Below are positions 1 to 6,967 of a stretch of DNA of 8,499 nt, in pieces. The stretch is from an uncultured Bacilli bacterium (GTDB lineage Bacteria > Bacillota_I > Bacilli_A > RF39 > UBA660). The DNA is taken from positions 1-8,499 of the forward strand of contig CATKEA010000083.1 of NCBI GenBank assembly GCA_949746915.1. The letters run 5' to 3'. A model generated the notes under the pieces. It saw only the letters and a list, made by a program, of their open reading frames with translations. It was not told the origin of the DNA and made no database searches. Every line of letters starts with the position of its first letter. The stretch's first letter is position 1. The position numbers and the translations under genes were made by a program.

Positions 1-1937
1 AAAGAATAGTAAATCCATATGGTGGGATACGTATGGTTTATCAAGAACTTGATGCATATGGTTATAAATTAAATAGTGATGTTGATAAATACTTTAATGA
101 ATTTAGAAAAACTCACAATCAAGGTGTTTTTGATGCTTATACAGGTGATATTCGTAAAGCTAGACATGTTGGTCTTTTGACAGGACTTCCAGATGCTTAT
201 GGTCGTGGTAGAATTATAGGGGACTATCGTCGAATTGCTCTTTATGGTATTGATTTTTTAATGGAAAGCAAAAAAGATGAGTGGGATAATAAACTTATAG
301 GTCCATTGACTGAAGAATTGATACATTTAAGGGAAGATGTATCAATGCAGTATAGGGCTTTAGATGATATAAAGAAAATGGCAAGTAAGTATGGTTTTGA
401 TATTAGTAAACCTGCTATTAATGCTAAGGAAGCTATTCAATGGACATACTTTGGATATTTGGCTGCAATAAAAGAAAATAATGGAGCAGCCATGAGTTTA
501 GGACGTGTTGATGCTTTCTTTGATATTTATATTAAACGTGATATAGAAGAAGGTACAATAACTGAGGAAGAAGCACAGGAACTAATTGATCAATTTGTTA
601 TTAAACTTAGAATTGCTCGTCATTTGAGAACTCCAGAATACGATGAGTTATTTTCAGGAGATCCAACTTGGGTAACTTGTTCAATTGGTGGTATTGGAGA
701 AGATGGACGTAGCTTAGTAACTAAGACTAGTTACCGTATTTTACATACATTAAGTAATTTAGATCCTGCACCAGAACCTAATCTTACTATTTTGTGGAGT
801 GATAAGTTACCTGAATCATTTAAGAAATATTGTGCTAGTATGAGTATTGAAACTGATGCTATTCAGTATGAAAATGATGAAGTAATGAGACCTATTTATG
901 GTGATGACTATGCAATTGCATGTTGTGTTTCAGCAATGCGAGTTGGTAAAGATATGCAATTTTTTGGAGCTCGTTGTAATTTAGCTAAGGCTTTACTTTA
1001 TTCAATAAATGGTGGTATTGATGAAGTTAAGGGTGATAAAGTTATTGACGGTTTTGAAATTATGGACGATGAAGTTTTAGATTATGAAAAAGTTAAGGCT
1101 TCTTATTTTAAAATGCTTGAACGTGTTGCAGAAATTTATGCTAATGCAATGAATGTTATACATTATATGCATGATAAGTATGCATATGAGGCTGGTCAAA
1201 TGGCTTTACATGATACAGATGTTCATAGGTTTATGGCTTATGGTGTAGCAGGACTTTCTGTTGCTACTGATTCACTTTCTGCTATTAAGTATGCTAAAGT
1301 TAAACCGATTCGTGGTGAAAATGGTGTTACAACTGGTTTTGAAATTGAAGGTGATTTCCCTAAATATGGTAACGATGATGATAAAGTTGATGATATAGCT
1401 AAAGAGATTCTTGATAAAATTTATAAGGAATTAGCTAGTCATAAGCCTTATCGTGATGCTGAACCAACGTTATCAGTGTTAACTATAACTTCAAATGTTG
1501 TATATGGTTCAAAGACTGGCGCTACACCAGATGGAAGATTAGCAGGAGTTCCTTTTGCTCCAGGGGCTAATCCAATGCATGAAAGAGATTGTAGTGGAGC
1601 TCTTGCAAGTTTGAATTCTGTTGCAAAACTTGATTATGCTTCTTGTTGTCGTGATGGTATATCTAATACTTTTTCAATTGTTCCTTCAACTCTTGGAAAA
1701 ACTGAGGAAGAACGAATTGATAATTTAGTTACAGTTTTAGATGGATATTTTAGTCAAGGTGCACATCATTTAAATGTTAATGTTTTAAATAGAGATACAT
1801 TGATTGATGCAATGGAAAATCCTGATAAATATCCGTTGTTAACTATTCGTGTTTCTGGTTATGCTGTTAGATTTAATCGTTTAACTAGAAAGCAACAAGA
1901 GGAAGTTATTGCTCGTACTTTCCATGGTAAGATGTAA
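1..1937 (+). CDS. pflB: Pyruvate formate-lyase (formate C-acetyltransferase), 5'-truncated by window edge
   Basis: This cytoplasmic glycyl-radical enzyme converts pyruvate and CoA to acetyl-CoA and formate in anaerobic fermentation. The reading frame is open from base 3, upstream of the first ATG at 33, and encodes [10 protein letters not shown] just before that ATG. This matches the internal PYGGI segment of known PFLs, so ATG 33 is not the start and about 110 N-terminal residues lie outside the window. The active-site pair CC is at 921-926 ([10 protein letters not shown], equivalent to E. coli C418/C419). The glycyl-radical motif RVSGYAVRF carries its Gly codon at 1857-1859. Conserved blocks [62 protein letters not shown]-like and TPDGR are all present in order, so the enzyme looks intact. 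A second vicinal Cys pair (1644-1649, before RDGIS) is absent from the E. coli enzyme. pflA follows after 16 nt. Identity is very secure. Confidence 0.97.
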   Translation, partial: RIVNPYGGIRMVYQELDAYGYKLNSDVDKYFNEFRKTHNQGVFDAYTGDIRKARHVGLLTGLPDAYGRGRIIGDYRRIALYGIDFLMESKKDEWDNKLIGPLTEELIHLREDVSMQYRALDDIKKMASKYGFDISKPAINAKEAIQWTYFGYLAAIKENNGAAMSLGRVDAFFDIYIKRDIEEGTITEEEAQELIDQFVIKLRIARHLRTPEYDELFSGDPTWVTCSIGGIGEDGRSLVTKTSYRILHTLSNLDPAPEPNLTILWSDKLPESFKKYCASMSIETDAIQYENDEVMRPIYGDDYAIACCVSAMRVGKDMQFFGARCNLAKALLYSINGGIDEVKGDKVIDGFEIMDDEVLDYEKVKASYFKMLERVAEIYANAMNVIHYMHDKYAYEAGQMALHDTDVHRFMAYGVAGLSVATDSLSAIKYAKVKPIRGENGVTTGFEIEGDFPKYGNDDDKVDDIAKEILDKIYKELASHKPYRDAEPTLSVLTITSNVVYGSKTGATPDGRLAGVPFAPGANPMHERDCSGALASLNSVAKLDYASCCRDGISNTFSIVPSTLGKTEEERIDNLVTVLDGYFSQGAHHLNVNVLNRDTLIDAMENPDKYPLLTIRVSGYAVRFNRLTRKQQEEVIARTFHGKM

Positions 1938-1953
1938 AAATTGGTGTTAATTA

Positions 1954-2670
1954 ATGATGGGAAGTATTGATTCGATTGAGACTTTTGGTTTGGTCGATGG
2001 TCCAGGAATTAGAACGGTTGTATTTTTGAGTGGATGTAAATTAAGGTGTAAATATTGTCATAATCCTGAAACATGGAAAATGGGGAAACATAATATAACT
2101 GCAGAAGAGCTTTCTAAAAAGATAATTCGTAATAAGCCTTATTTTAAGAGAAATAATGGTGGTGTTACTTTTTCAGGTGGAGAGCCTCTTCTTCAAAGTG
2201 ATTTTATTATAGAAGTTTCTAAAATTTTAAAAAGGGAAGGAATCCATATTACTTTAGATACAGCTGGTGTTGGAAATGGAAACTATGAAGCTATTTTAGA
2301 ATATATTGATTTAGTTCTTTTAGATGTTAAACATACCAATGCTATTGGTTATAAAGAACTTACTGGCGGAGCAATAGATGAAACTTTAAAATTTATTGAA
2401 GTTTGTAATAAACTTAAGAAAAAAATATGGATTAGACAAGTTATTGTTCCTGGAATTATGGATAATGATCAATATCTTGATGAGTTAGTTCAGTTTGTAA
2501 GAAAAATTGATAATGTAGAAAAGATAGAGTTTTTACCGTATCATAAACTTGGAGACGAGAAATACGATAAACTTGGTATAATAAATCCTTATAGGGATAA
2601 GAGTGCTATGGATGAAGAAAAATGTAATAAATTATATTTAAGATTTATTGAAAAGTTGAATCTACAATGA
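1954..2670 (+). CDS. pflA: Pyruvate formate-lyase activating enzyme (radical SAM)
   Basis: This radical SAM enzyme uses a [4Fe-4S] cluster and S-adenosylmethionine to install the glycyl radical on PFL, here the product of the gene just upstream. The 238-residue protein is close to the usual length (E. coli 246). The cluster motif CxxxCxxC is at residues 28-35 (CKLRCKYCH), preceded by the family signature VDGPGIRTVVFLSGC. The SAM-binding GGEP is at 75-78. Further family blocks are LDTAGVGNGNYE, VLLDVKH, KIWIRQVIVPG and KIEFLPYHKLG. The start is ATG 1954 or the adjacent ATG 1957. The ribosome-binding site is poor (GGTG at 1943-1946), so translation may depend on ribosomes arriving from pflB 16 nt upstream. 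It stops at TGA, showing that TGA is a stop in this organism. The pair forms one operon; its promoter is outside the window. Confidence 0.96.
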   Translation: MMGSIDSIETFGLVDGPGIRTVVFLSGCKLRCKYCHNPETWKMGKHNITAEELSKKIIRNKPYFKRNNGGVTFSGGEPLLQSDFIIEVSKILKREGIHITLDTAGVGNGNYEAILEYIDLVLLDVKHTNAIGYKELTGGAIDETLKFIEVCNKLKKKIWIRQVIVPGIMDNDQYLDELVQFVRKIDNVEKIEFLPYHKLGDEKYDKLGIINPYRDKSAMDEEKCNKLYLRFIEKLNLQ

Positions 2671-2680
2671 TTCTTTTTTT
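2658..2680 (+). terminator. Possible weak terminator after pflA
   Basis: GAATC (2658-2662) and GATTC (2669-2673) form a perfect 5-bp stem with a 6-nt loop, followed directly by seven T residues (2674-2680). The hairpin overlaps the pflA stop codon. The stem is short and AT-rich, so efficiency is doubtful. Its position between pflA and the next promoter supports a role. Confidence 0.4.
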
Positions 2681-2681
2681 C

Positions 2682-2710
2682 TTGAAATAAATTTGAATTT
2701 ATGCTATAAT
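2682..2710 (+). promoter_or_regulatory. Sigma-A-type promoter with extended -10, for the metallopeptidase-like gene
   Basis: The -35 box TTGAAA (2682-2687), a 17-nt spacer and a perfect TATAAT (2705-2710) preceded by TGC form an extended -10 promoter. It is the best promoter match in the window. Transcription should start near 2717, giving a leader of about 28 nt before GTG 2745. It begins two bases after the T-run of the pflA terminator candidate. Confidence 0.75.
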
Positions 2711-2728
2711 CTAGTCATTTATTTATGT

Positions 2729-2734
2729 AAGGGG
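2729..2734 (+). promoter_or_regulatory. Ribosome binding site favouring GTG start at 2745
   Basis: AAGGGG lies 10 nt before GTG 2745. The next in-frame candidate, ATG 2775, has no purine-rich site at a suitable distance. The downstream methyltransferase gene has nearly the same context, GGTTGTTATA directly before its ATG, which supports initiation close to 2745. Confidence 0.55.
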
Positions 2735-2744
2735 TTGTTATAGG

Positions 2745-4340
2745 GTGGTTTATTTTGAAAATGTTTTACTTAACATGATTGATGCTAGTAAGTACAATGA
2801 AAAAAATATAAAGTTTTTTAGGGATTTGGAGTATAAAAAATTGGAAGATTTAGATTCTTTTTCTGTTGAAAAAATATGTTTATTTGGTTCAAAAAAAGAT
2901 GATTGTTTTGATTTATATAGGATGCTTATTTTACTTGATGAAAGGAATGTCCTTTGGTATGATTTTAAAAAAAATAATGGAGATATAGATAAATTTGTTT
3001 TATATGCTTCGATGTTAGCTTATGATAATTCTACTTCAATTTATCAACAATTTAAAGATGGTAATATTATTTTTATTGATAAAAAACATTTAGCTATGGC
3101 AGAGAAGTTATCTTCTTTATTTTCTTTTAAAATTCCAAGTGGTTTAGTTGAGACTTTATTTACTCAGATTGTATTATCTTTTCCATATTTGTTGAAGAGT
3201 AGTGATGCAGTTTTAAGTCCTTATATTTTTAATGTTGCGTTTCTTTGTGATTATATGTTACCCATATTTATACCTGCTTCTTTAATTTCTTTAACTTTGT
3301 TTAAAAAAAGTGTTTTGGAAAGGCAGAAAGCTATGGAGCACCATTTTTCAAATTTTGACTATAAAACGTCTAAAATTAGAAAGAATTTATTTCTTTTCTT
3401 ATATTCACTTTCTTTTGGAAATTTGGTTCTTGCATCTATTAGTAATGTAGAAAAGTTTGGTAATACATTTACTACTATTGAAAAGATGATTGATAATCCT
3501 TTTTCTGACATCGATGATGGATATCTTAGTGATGATATGTGGAGTTATAATCAATTAGAGGAAGCTATTTTAGGCAATTGTAAACTTAGTGATAAGGATA
3601 AGGAGATTTATTTGGCAAATTTAGAGGCGGTTTTTGATGATTATGATTATGATTTAGAGGAATTATATTATACTTTTTCAACTGTTAAGACTTATGATGC
3701 AAAATGTACAGTTTTTTCATATAATGGTGATGGTTTAATGATGGCTTGTTATTGTCCTTTGAGTAATACTATTTATGATTTTGTTAATTTGTATGATCAT
3801 GATGATATTGAATTAGTGAACTCCGTTAAATCACATGAAATTGGGCATTCTTTCGGAAGTAAAGGAAAATATGCGTGGCTTAATGAGGGCTTAAATTGTG
3901 TGATACAAAATGAGTATTTTGGTTATAATGTTGAATATTATGATGAATATGCAGTTATCGTTAAATATTTTTGTGAATTACTTGGAACAGATGTAGTATT
4001 AGATTCTTATTATGGTAGTGATAAGCAGGCTATAAGTAATAAACTAAAGAGTATCTGTTTAGATATTGATGTTGATAAGTTTTTATATAGTTTAGATTAT
4101 TTTAAATTTGGTTCGGTTGAATCTAAGGAACTTGCTAATATTATGCTAAATTGTGCATATAGTGCTTATATGCTAGATTATGATAATGATATGAAATTAA
4201 ATGATGGTAGTATGTTACGTATTTGTTCCTATTTAGATTATTTAACTGGAGTTACTGATAGTTATGAAAATAATGGATATATATCTAGTAAGTTTAAAGA
4301 AGAAATAAAAGCAAATCCAGTACTTGTAAAAAGACCTTAA
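2745..4340 (+). CDS. Putative membrane-associated zinc metallopeptidase (HExxH gluzincin-like), unknown family
   Basis: I do not recognise a named family for this 531-residue protein. It carries HEIGH at residues 364-368 and WLNEGLN at 378-384. E381 is 12 residues after the second His, a layout typical of HExxH...E zinc peptidases of the gluzincin type, so proteolytic activity is a reasonable inference. The N-terminal ~130 residues look soluble and are rich in Lys, Asp and aromatics. Hydrophobic stretches at about 132-150, 158-186 and 213-232 could be two or three membrane segments; no signal peptide is seen. The region before HEIGH (about 280-360) and after it (NEYFGYN...YFCELLGTDVVL...) resembles, from memory, the layout of uncharacterised HExxH/LNEG proteins of gut Firmicutes. 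The start is GTG 2745, chosen for its AAGGGG site; ATG 2775 is the alternative. It has its own promoter and is flanked by other units, so context gives no substrate. It could also be a non-catalytic relative. Confidence 0.75.
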   Translation: MVYFENVLLNMIDASKYNEKNIKFFRDLEYKKLEDLDSFSVEKICLFGSKKDDCFDLYRMLILLDERNVLWYDFKKNNGDIDKFVLYASMLAYDNSTSIYQQFKDGNIIFIDKKHLAMAEKLSSLFSFKIPSGLVETLFTQIVLSFPYLLKSSDAVLSPYIFNVAFLCDYMLPIFIPASLISLTLFKKSVLERQKAMEHHFSNFDYKTSKIRKNLFLFLYSLSFGNLVLASISNVEKFGNTFTTIEKMIDNPFSDIDDGYLSDDMWSYNQLEEAILGNCKLSDKDKEIYLANLEAVFDDYDYDLEELYYTFSTVKTYDAKCTVFSYNGDGLMMACYCPLSNTIYDFVNLYDHDDIELVNSVKSHEIGHSFGSKGKYAWLNEGLNCVIQNEYFGYNVEYYDEYAVIVKYFCELLGTDVVLDSYYGSDKQAISNKLKSICLDIDVDKFLYSLDYFKFGSVESKELANIMLNCAYSAYMLDYDNDMKLNDGSMLRICSYLDYLTGVTDSYENNGYISSKFKEEIKANPVLVKRP

Positions 4341-4366
4341 ATTTTAAATGTTATTTATGTTATAAT
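4337..4366 (+). promoter_or_regulatory. Extended -10 promoter for the methyltransferase/pseudouridine synthase unit
   Basis: A perfect TATAAT at 4361-4366 is preceded by TGT (4358-4360), an extended -10. The -35 is weak: TTAAAT (4337-4342) at 18-nt spacing is the best candidate and overlaps the stop codon of the upstream gene. The start would be near 4373, about 20 nt before ATG 4394. I see no terminator between 4340 and 4361, so readthrough from the upstream gene is also possible. Confidence 0.6.
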
Positions 4367-4393
4367 GTGATTATGTGAAAAGAGGTTGTTATA

Positions 4394-5269
4394 ATGAAGT
4401 TTGCTAATGCATGGAAAGATTATGAAATTATTGATGCATCTAACGGAGAAAAATTAGAAAGATGGAAAAATGTTTATTTACTTAGACCTGATCCACAGGT
4501 TGTTTGGGATAATGGTAATTTAAGAGAAAAGTATTCTTATATTAATGCTATTTATTTTCGCAGTAATAAAGGTGGTGGCCATTGGGAAAATTTAAAAAAG
4601 ACTCCAGAGCGATGGACTATTAATTATAACAATTTGGTATTTAATATTAAGCAAATGGGTTTTAAACATACAGGTTTGTTTCCTGAACAAGCTTATAATT
4701 GGGATTTTATGATTAATAAGATAAAGACTTCTAAAAAAGATACTAAGGTAAAAGTATTAAATTTGTTTGCTTATACAGGTGGTGCTACTGTTGCATGTCT
4801 TAGTGCTGGAGCTAGTGTAGTTCATGTTGATTCTTCTCGTGGGATGATTGATTGGGCTAAGGAGAATGTTAAAACTTCTAATTTGGAAAAGTCTGATGTT
4901 CGCTATCTTGTTGATGATGTTGTAAAGTTTGTTAAGAGAGAGATTAGACGTGGTAATAAATATGATGTTATTATTATGGATCCGCCTAGTTATGGTAGGG
5001 GTGCTAATGGAGAAGTTTGGGATATTGAAAAGGATTTATTTAATTTGATTAATTTATGTACAGAATTGCTTAGTGATAGTCCATTGTTTTTTTTAGTTAA
5101 TTCTTATACTAGTGGTCTTTCTAAGGAAGTTGTTGCTAATATTTTTAAATTAACAGTTTTAAAAAAATATTCTGGTGATATCGAAACTGATGAAATAGGA
5201 TTACCGATAAAAAATAACGATTTAGTACTTCCATGTGGTGTTTATGGAAGGATCGATTTTTATGAATAA
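4394..5269 (+). CDS. Class I SAM-dependent methyltransferase, RlmI/RlmK-like (COG1092 type), lacking PUA domain
   Basis: This is probably a cytoplasmic RNA methyltransferase of 291 residues. The N-terminal part has the family blocks LERWKNVYLLRPDPQVVW, GGGHWENLKKTPERW and FKHTGLFPEQAYNWDFM. The Rossmann-fold domain follows: SAM-binding motif I NLFAYTGG (123-130), HVDSSRGMIDWAKEN (acidic residue after beta-2), and catalytic motif IV DPPSYGRG (from D196). RlmI-type enzymes make m5C in 23S rRNA but usually carry an N-terminal PUA domain, which is missing here. The exact base modified is therefore unknown, and the family name should not be read as the RlmI reaction. ATG 4394 follows AGAGG with an 8-nt spacer. 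The last 8 nt overlap the start of the pseudouridine synthase gene, so the two are co-translated. Family assignment is firm; substrate is inference. Confidence 0.88.
   Translation: MKFANAWKDYEIIDASNGEKLERWKNVYLLRPDPQVVWDNGNLREKYSYINAIYFRSNKGGGHWENLKKTPERWTINYNNLVFNIKQMGFKHTGLFPEQAYNWDFMINKIKTSKKDTKVKVLNLFAYTGGATVACLSAGASVVHVDSSRGMIDWAKENVKTSNLEKSDVRYLVDDVVKFVKREIRRGNKYDVIIMDPPSYGRGANGEVWDIEKDLFNLINLCTELLSDSPLFFLVNSYTSGLSKEVVANIFKLTVLKKYSGDIETDEIGLPIKNNDLVLPCGVYGRIDFYE
5246..5252 (+). promoter_or_regulatory. Ribosome binding site fixing the pseudouridine synthase start at 5262
   Basis: GGAAGGA lies 9 nt before ATG 5262, inside the 3' end of the methyltransferase gene. The upstream in-frame ATGs at 5235 and 5244 have no comparable site and would place non-conserved residues ahead of the LYEDNH block. 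ATG 5262 also gives the tight ATGAATAA overlap typical of translational coupling. Confidence 0.8.
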
Positions 5270-5951
5270 TCTTGATGTTTTATATGAAGATAATCATATT
5301 ATTGTTGTTTTAAAACCAGCAAATATTTTAAGTCAGGCTGATAATACGAATGATATTGACATGTTAAATATTGTAAAAGAGTATGTAAAATGCAAATATA
5401 ATAAACCTGGTAATGTTTACATCGGGCTTATACATAGATTGGATAGACCTGTTGGAGGTGTGATGGTTTTTGCAAGAACAAGTAAAGCGGCTTCTAGGTT
5501 GTCTTTAGCAATTAAAAATCATATGGTAAAAAAGAGTTATTTGGCAGTTGTTCATGGTAAAGTTAAGAATGAAGATACTTTAGTTGATTATTTGTTAAGA
5601 CTAGAAAATGGTGATACTATTGTGTCAAGTAAAGTAAAAGGAAAGGAAGCAGAACTTTCATATAAGTTGCTTTGTTATGATGATATTAATGATATGTCTT
5701 TAGTTGAAATTAAATTGAAAACAGGGCGCCATCATCAAATTCGAGTTCAATTTGCAAGTCGTAATCATCCGCTTGTTGGAGATATGCGTTATGGAAAGAA
5801 AAAAAGTCGTTCTGATGGTTTGGCATTGTTTGCTTATAAATTAGAGTTTATTCATCCTGTTACTAAAAAAAATTTGTGTTTTTTTAAGTTACCGTTGATT
5901 TCTGCTAATGGTTTTAATTTGTTTAATATGTCAAGTTTAGTAAAGGAATAA
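5262..5951 (+). CDS. RluA-family RNA pseudouridine synthase
   Basis: The enzyme isomerises specific uridines to pseudouridine in rRNA or tRNA. From ATG 5262 it has 229 residues. Family blocks in order are LYEDNHIIVVLKPANILSQ near the N-terminus, the catalytic motif HRLDRPVGG (58-66, nucleophile D61), VFARTSKAA, KSYLAVVHG, LKTGRHHQIRVQFA (conserved Arg/His segment) and GDMRYG. There is no N-terminal S4 RNA-binding domain, as in the short RluA-type members. This leaves the target site undetermined among RluA-, RluD- or TruC-like specificities. The gene overlaps the upstream methyltransferase by 8 nt (ATGAATAA), so the pair is an RNA-modification operon with coupled translation. A longer frame from ATG 5235 exists, but its first nine residues are rejected on ribosome-site grounds. 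Confidence 0.92.
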   Translation: MNNLDVLYEDNHIIVVLKPANILSQADNTNDIDMLNIVKEYVKCKYNKPGNVYIGLIHRLDRPVGGVMVFARTSKAASRLSLAIKNHMVKKSYLAVVHGKVKNEDTLVDYLLRLENGDTIVSSKVKGKEAELSYKLLCYDDINDMSLVEIKLKTGRHHQIRVQFASRNHPLVGDMRYGKKKSRSDGLALFAYKLEFIHPVTKKNLCFFKLPLISANGFNLFNMSSLVKE

Positions 5952-5979
5952 ATTGTAGTTGCAATCTTATTCTTTTTTT
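5952..5979 (+). terminator. Possible weak terminator after the pseudouridine synthase gene
   Basis: ATTGT (5952-5956) and GCAAT (5961-5965) can pair with one G-U in a 5-bp stem. Seven T residues follow at 5973-5979, separated from the stem by 7 nt. The short stem and the gap make it a poor candidate. It also overlaps the promoter proposed at 5959-5987. Confidence 0.25.
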
Positions 5980-5987
5980 GATAAAAT
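5959..5987 (+). promoter_or_regulatory. Putative promoter for the Val/Pro-rich membrane protein gene
   Basis: TTGCAA (5959-5964), 17 nt, then TAAAAT (5982-5987) preceded by TGA form a reasonable sigma-A promoter with an extended -10. The start would be near 5994, about 26 nt before ATG 6020. A competing AT-rich box, TATAAA at 5996-6001, lacks a -35 at proper spacing. Confidence 0.5.
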
Positions 5988-6019
5988 TTAAATAGTATAA
6001 AATAAGGGAGATGAATTAA

Positions 6020-6871
6020 ATGGATATGAGCTTTTTTACAACTATTCCAGGAATTCTAATTGTTTGTGGTGTGATACTTTTAGTAATTGCATTAGTTATT
6101 TTTATGGTATCATCATCAAAATCTAAAAAGCCAAAAAAAGAAGAAATTAATTCAAATAATGTAGATAATTCTGTAACATCTGTTACTTCTCAACCAGAAG
6201 TTAGTCAAGTTGATATGGGTGTTGATGTAAATAATATTATGCCAGAGGTTGCAACTCCTGCTGATACAGTAGTTGCTGTTCCAACTGTAGCACCAGTTAT
6301 TCCTGATGCTCCTGTTGTACCAGAGGTTACTCCTATAGCAGATATTAATAATGTAGTACCTGTAGTTGAAAATCCTGTTCCAGTTGTTGATAATGTTATT
6401 CCAACAGTTGATGTTTCTACTATACCAAGTGGTGTTGTTTCAGAGGTTCAACCTGTTGATAATATTACACCTATGGATACAATTTCAACTGATGCTATTG
6501 GTATGATGCCTATTAATGAGGATATTAACGTTAATGCTAATGCTGAATTATCAATGCCAGAAGCTACTAATTTAGATAAAACACAAGTTTCTGTTTATGG
6601 TGGAGTTAGTCCAGTTTCATCAATTGGGGCTGTTGAGGAAGTTAAACCTGTAATTTATGGTGGTAATGATCCACTTGAAGCTACTCAGAAGTTACCTGTA
6701 GTTGAGGAAAATCATGTGCCATATGGTGGTGGTGTGCAAGTACCAGCAGTTGAGCCAGTACCTGTTGTTCCTCCAGTGATGTCAGTTCCTACTGTTGAAG
6801 AACCAACTGCTATACCAGAAGTACAACCAATACCAACTGTTAAATCAGTTGATGAGCCAGAAGAATTATAA
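6020..6871 (+). CDS. Membrane-anchored Val/Pro-rich low-complexity protein, function unknown
   Basis: I do not recognise a family for this 283-residue protein. One strong transmembrane segment spans residues 11-30 (GILIVCGVILLVIALVIFMV), followed by a Lys-rich stretch (about 34-41). By the positive-inside rule the long C-terminal part should face the cytoplasm. The segment could instead act as an uncleaved export signal with the tail outside. Residues 42-283 are almost entirely Val, Pro, Glu, Asp, Asn and small residues with no Cys, so the tail is probably disordered and acidic. Three degenerate units beginning with a hydrophobic residue or Pro plus YGG occur at Y193, Y213 and Y235. The start ATG 6020 follows AAGGGAG (6004-6010) by 9 nt. 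It appears to be a single-gene unit between an RNA-modification operon and spoVS. A scaffold or surface-linker role is only a guess. Confidence 0.8.
   Translation: MDMSFFTTIPGILIVCGVILLVIALVIFMVSSSKSKKPKKEEINSNNVDNSVTSVTSQPEVSQVDMGVDVNNIMPEVATPADTVVAVPTVAPVIPDAPVVPEVTPIADINNVVPVVENPVPVVDNVIPTVDVSTIPSGVVSEVQPVDNITPMDTISTDAIGMMPINEDINVNANAELSMPEATNLDKTQVSVYGGVSPVSSIGAVEEVKPVIYGGNDPLEATQKLPVVEENHVPYGGGVQVPAVEPVPVVPPVMSVPTVEEPTAIPEVQPIPTVKSVDEPEEL
6593..6784 (+). repeat. Three degenerate ~21-residue YGG repeats within the Val/Pro-rich protein
   Basis: At protein level, VYGG (residue 192), IYGG (212) and PYGG (234) recur every 20-22 residues. Each is followed by a variable stretch ending in a Val/Pro- or Val/Glu-rich run. 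At DNA level the units share only short tat-ggt-ggt-type cores, so the repeats are old or under loose constraint. Confidence 0.4.
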
Positions 6872-6879
6872 AATAAATG

Positions 6880-6909
6880 AAAGCGTTGATTAATTTCAAT
6901 ACTTTTTTT
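6880..6909 (+). terminator. Possible terminator after the Val/Pro-rich protein gene
   Basis: AAAG (6880-6883) pairs with CTTT (6902-6905), and GTTGA (6885-6889) with TCAAT (6896-6900, one G-U). A single C/A mismatch lies between the two helices and the loop is 6 nt. The T-run is 6903-6909. The stem is imperfect and AT-rich, but placement between the two genes fits a terminator. Confidence 0.4.
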
Positions 6910-6945
6910 GTAATATCAAGATTTTGTTTTCATATATTTAATTGT

Positions 6946-6963
6946 AGAAAGGAATGATATAAT
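6946..6963 (+). promoter_or_regulatory. Atypical start region of spoVS: distant ribosome site and TGATATAAT box
   Basis: AGAAAGGA (6946-6953) is the only ribosome-site-like sequence, but it ends 14 nt before ATG 6968, longer than normal. Between them lies TGATATAAT (6955-6963), an exact extended -10 box with no plausible -35. Its expected transcription start (about 6969-6970) would fall on the start codon. Whether this is a promoter, part of the leader, or coincidence cannot be settled from sequence alone. Confidence 0.3.
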
Positions 6964-6967
6964 ATAT

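Noticed and set aside
33..35. ATG 33 as the start of pflB
   Set aside because: The frame is open from base 3 and the residues before the ATG match the conserved internal PYGGIR segment of PFL. The protein would also lack about 120 N-terminal residues.
5235..5261. Longer N-terminus for the pseudouridine synthase (ATG 5235 or 5244)
   Set aside because: There is no ribosome site there, whereas GGAAGGA sits 9 nt before ATG 5262, just ahead of the conserved N-terminal block.
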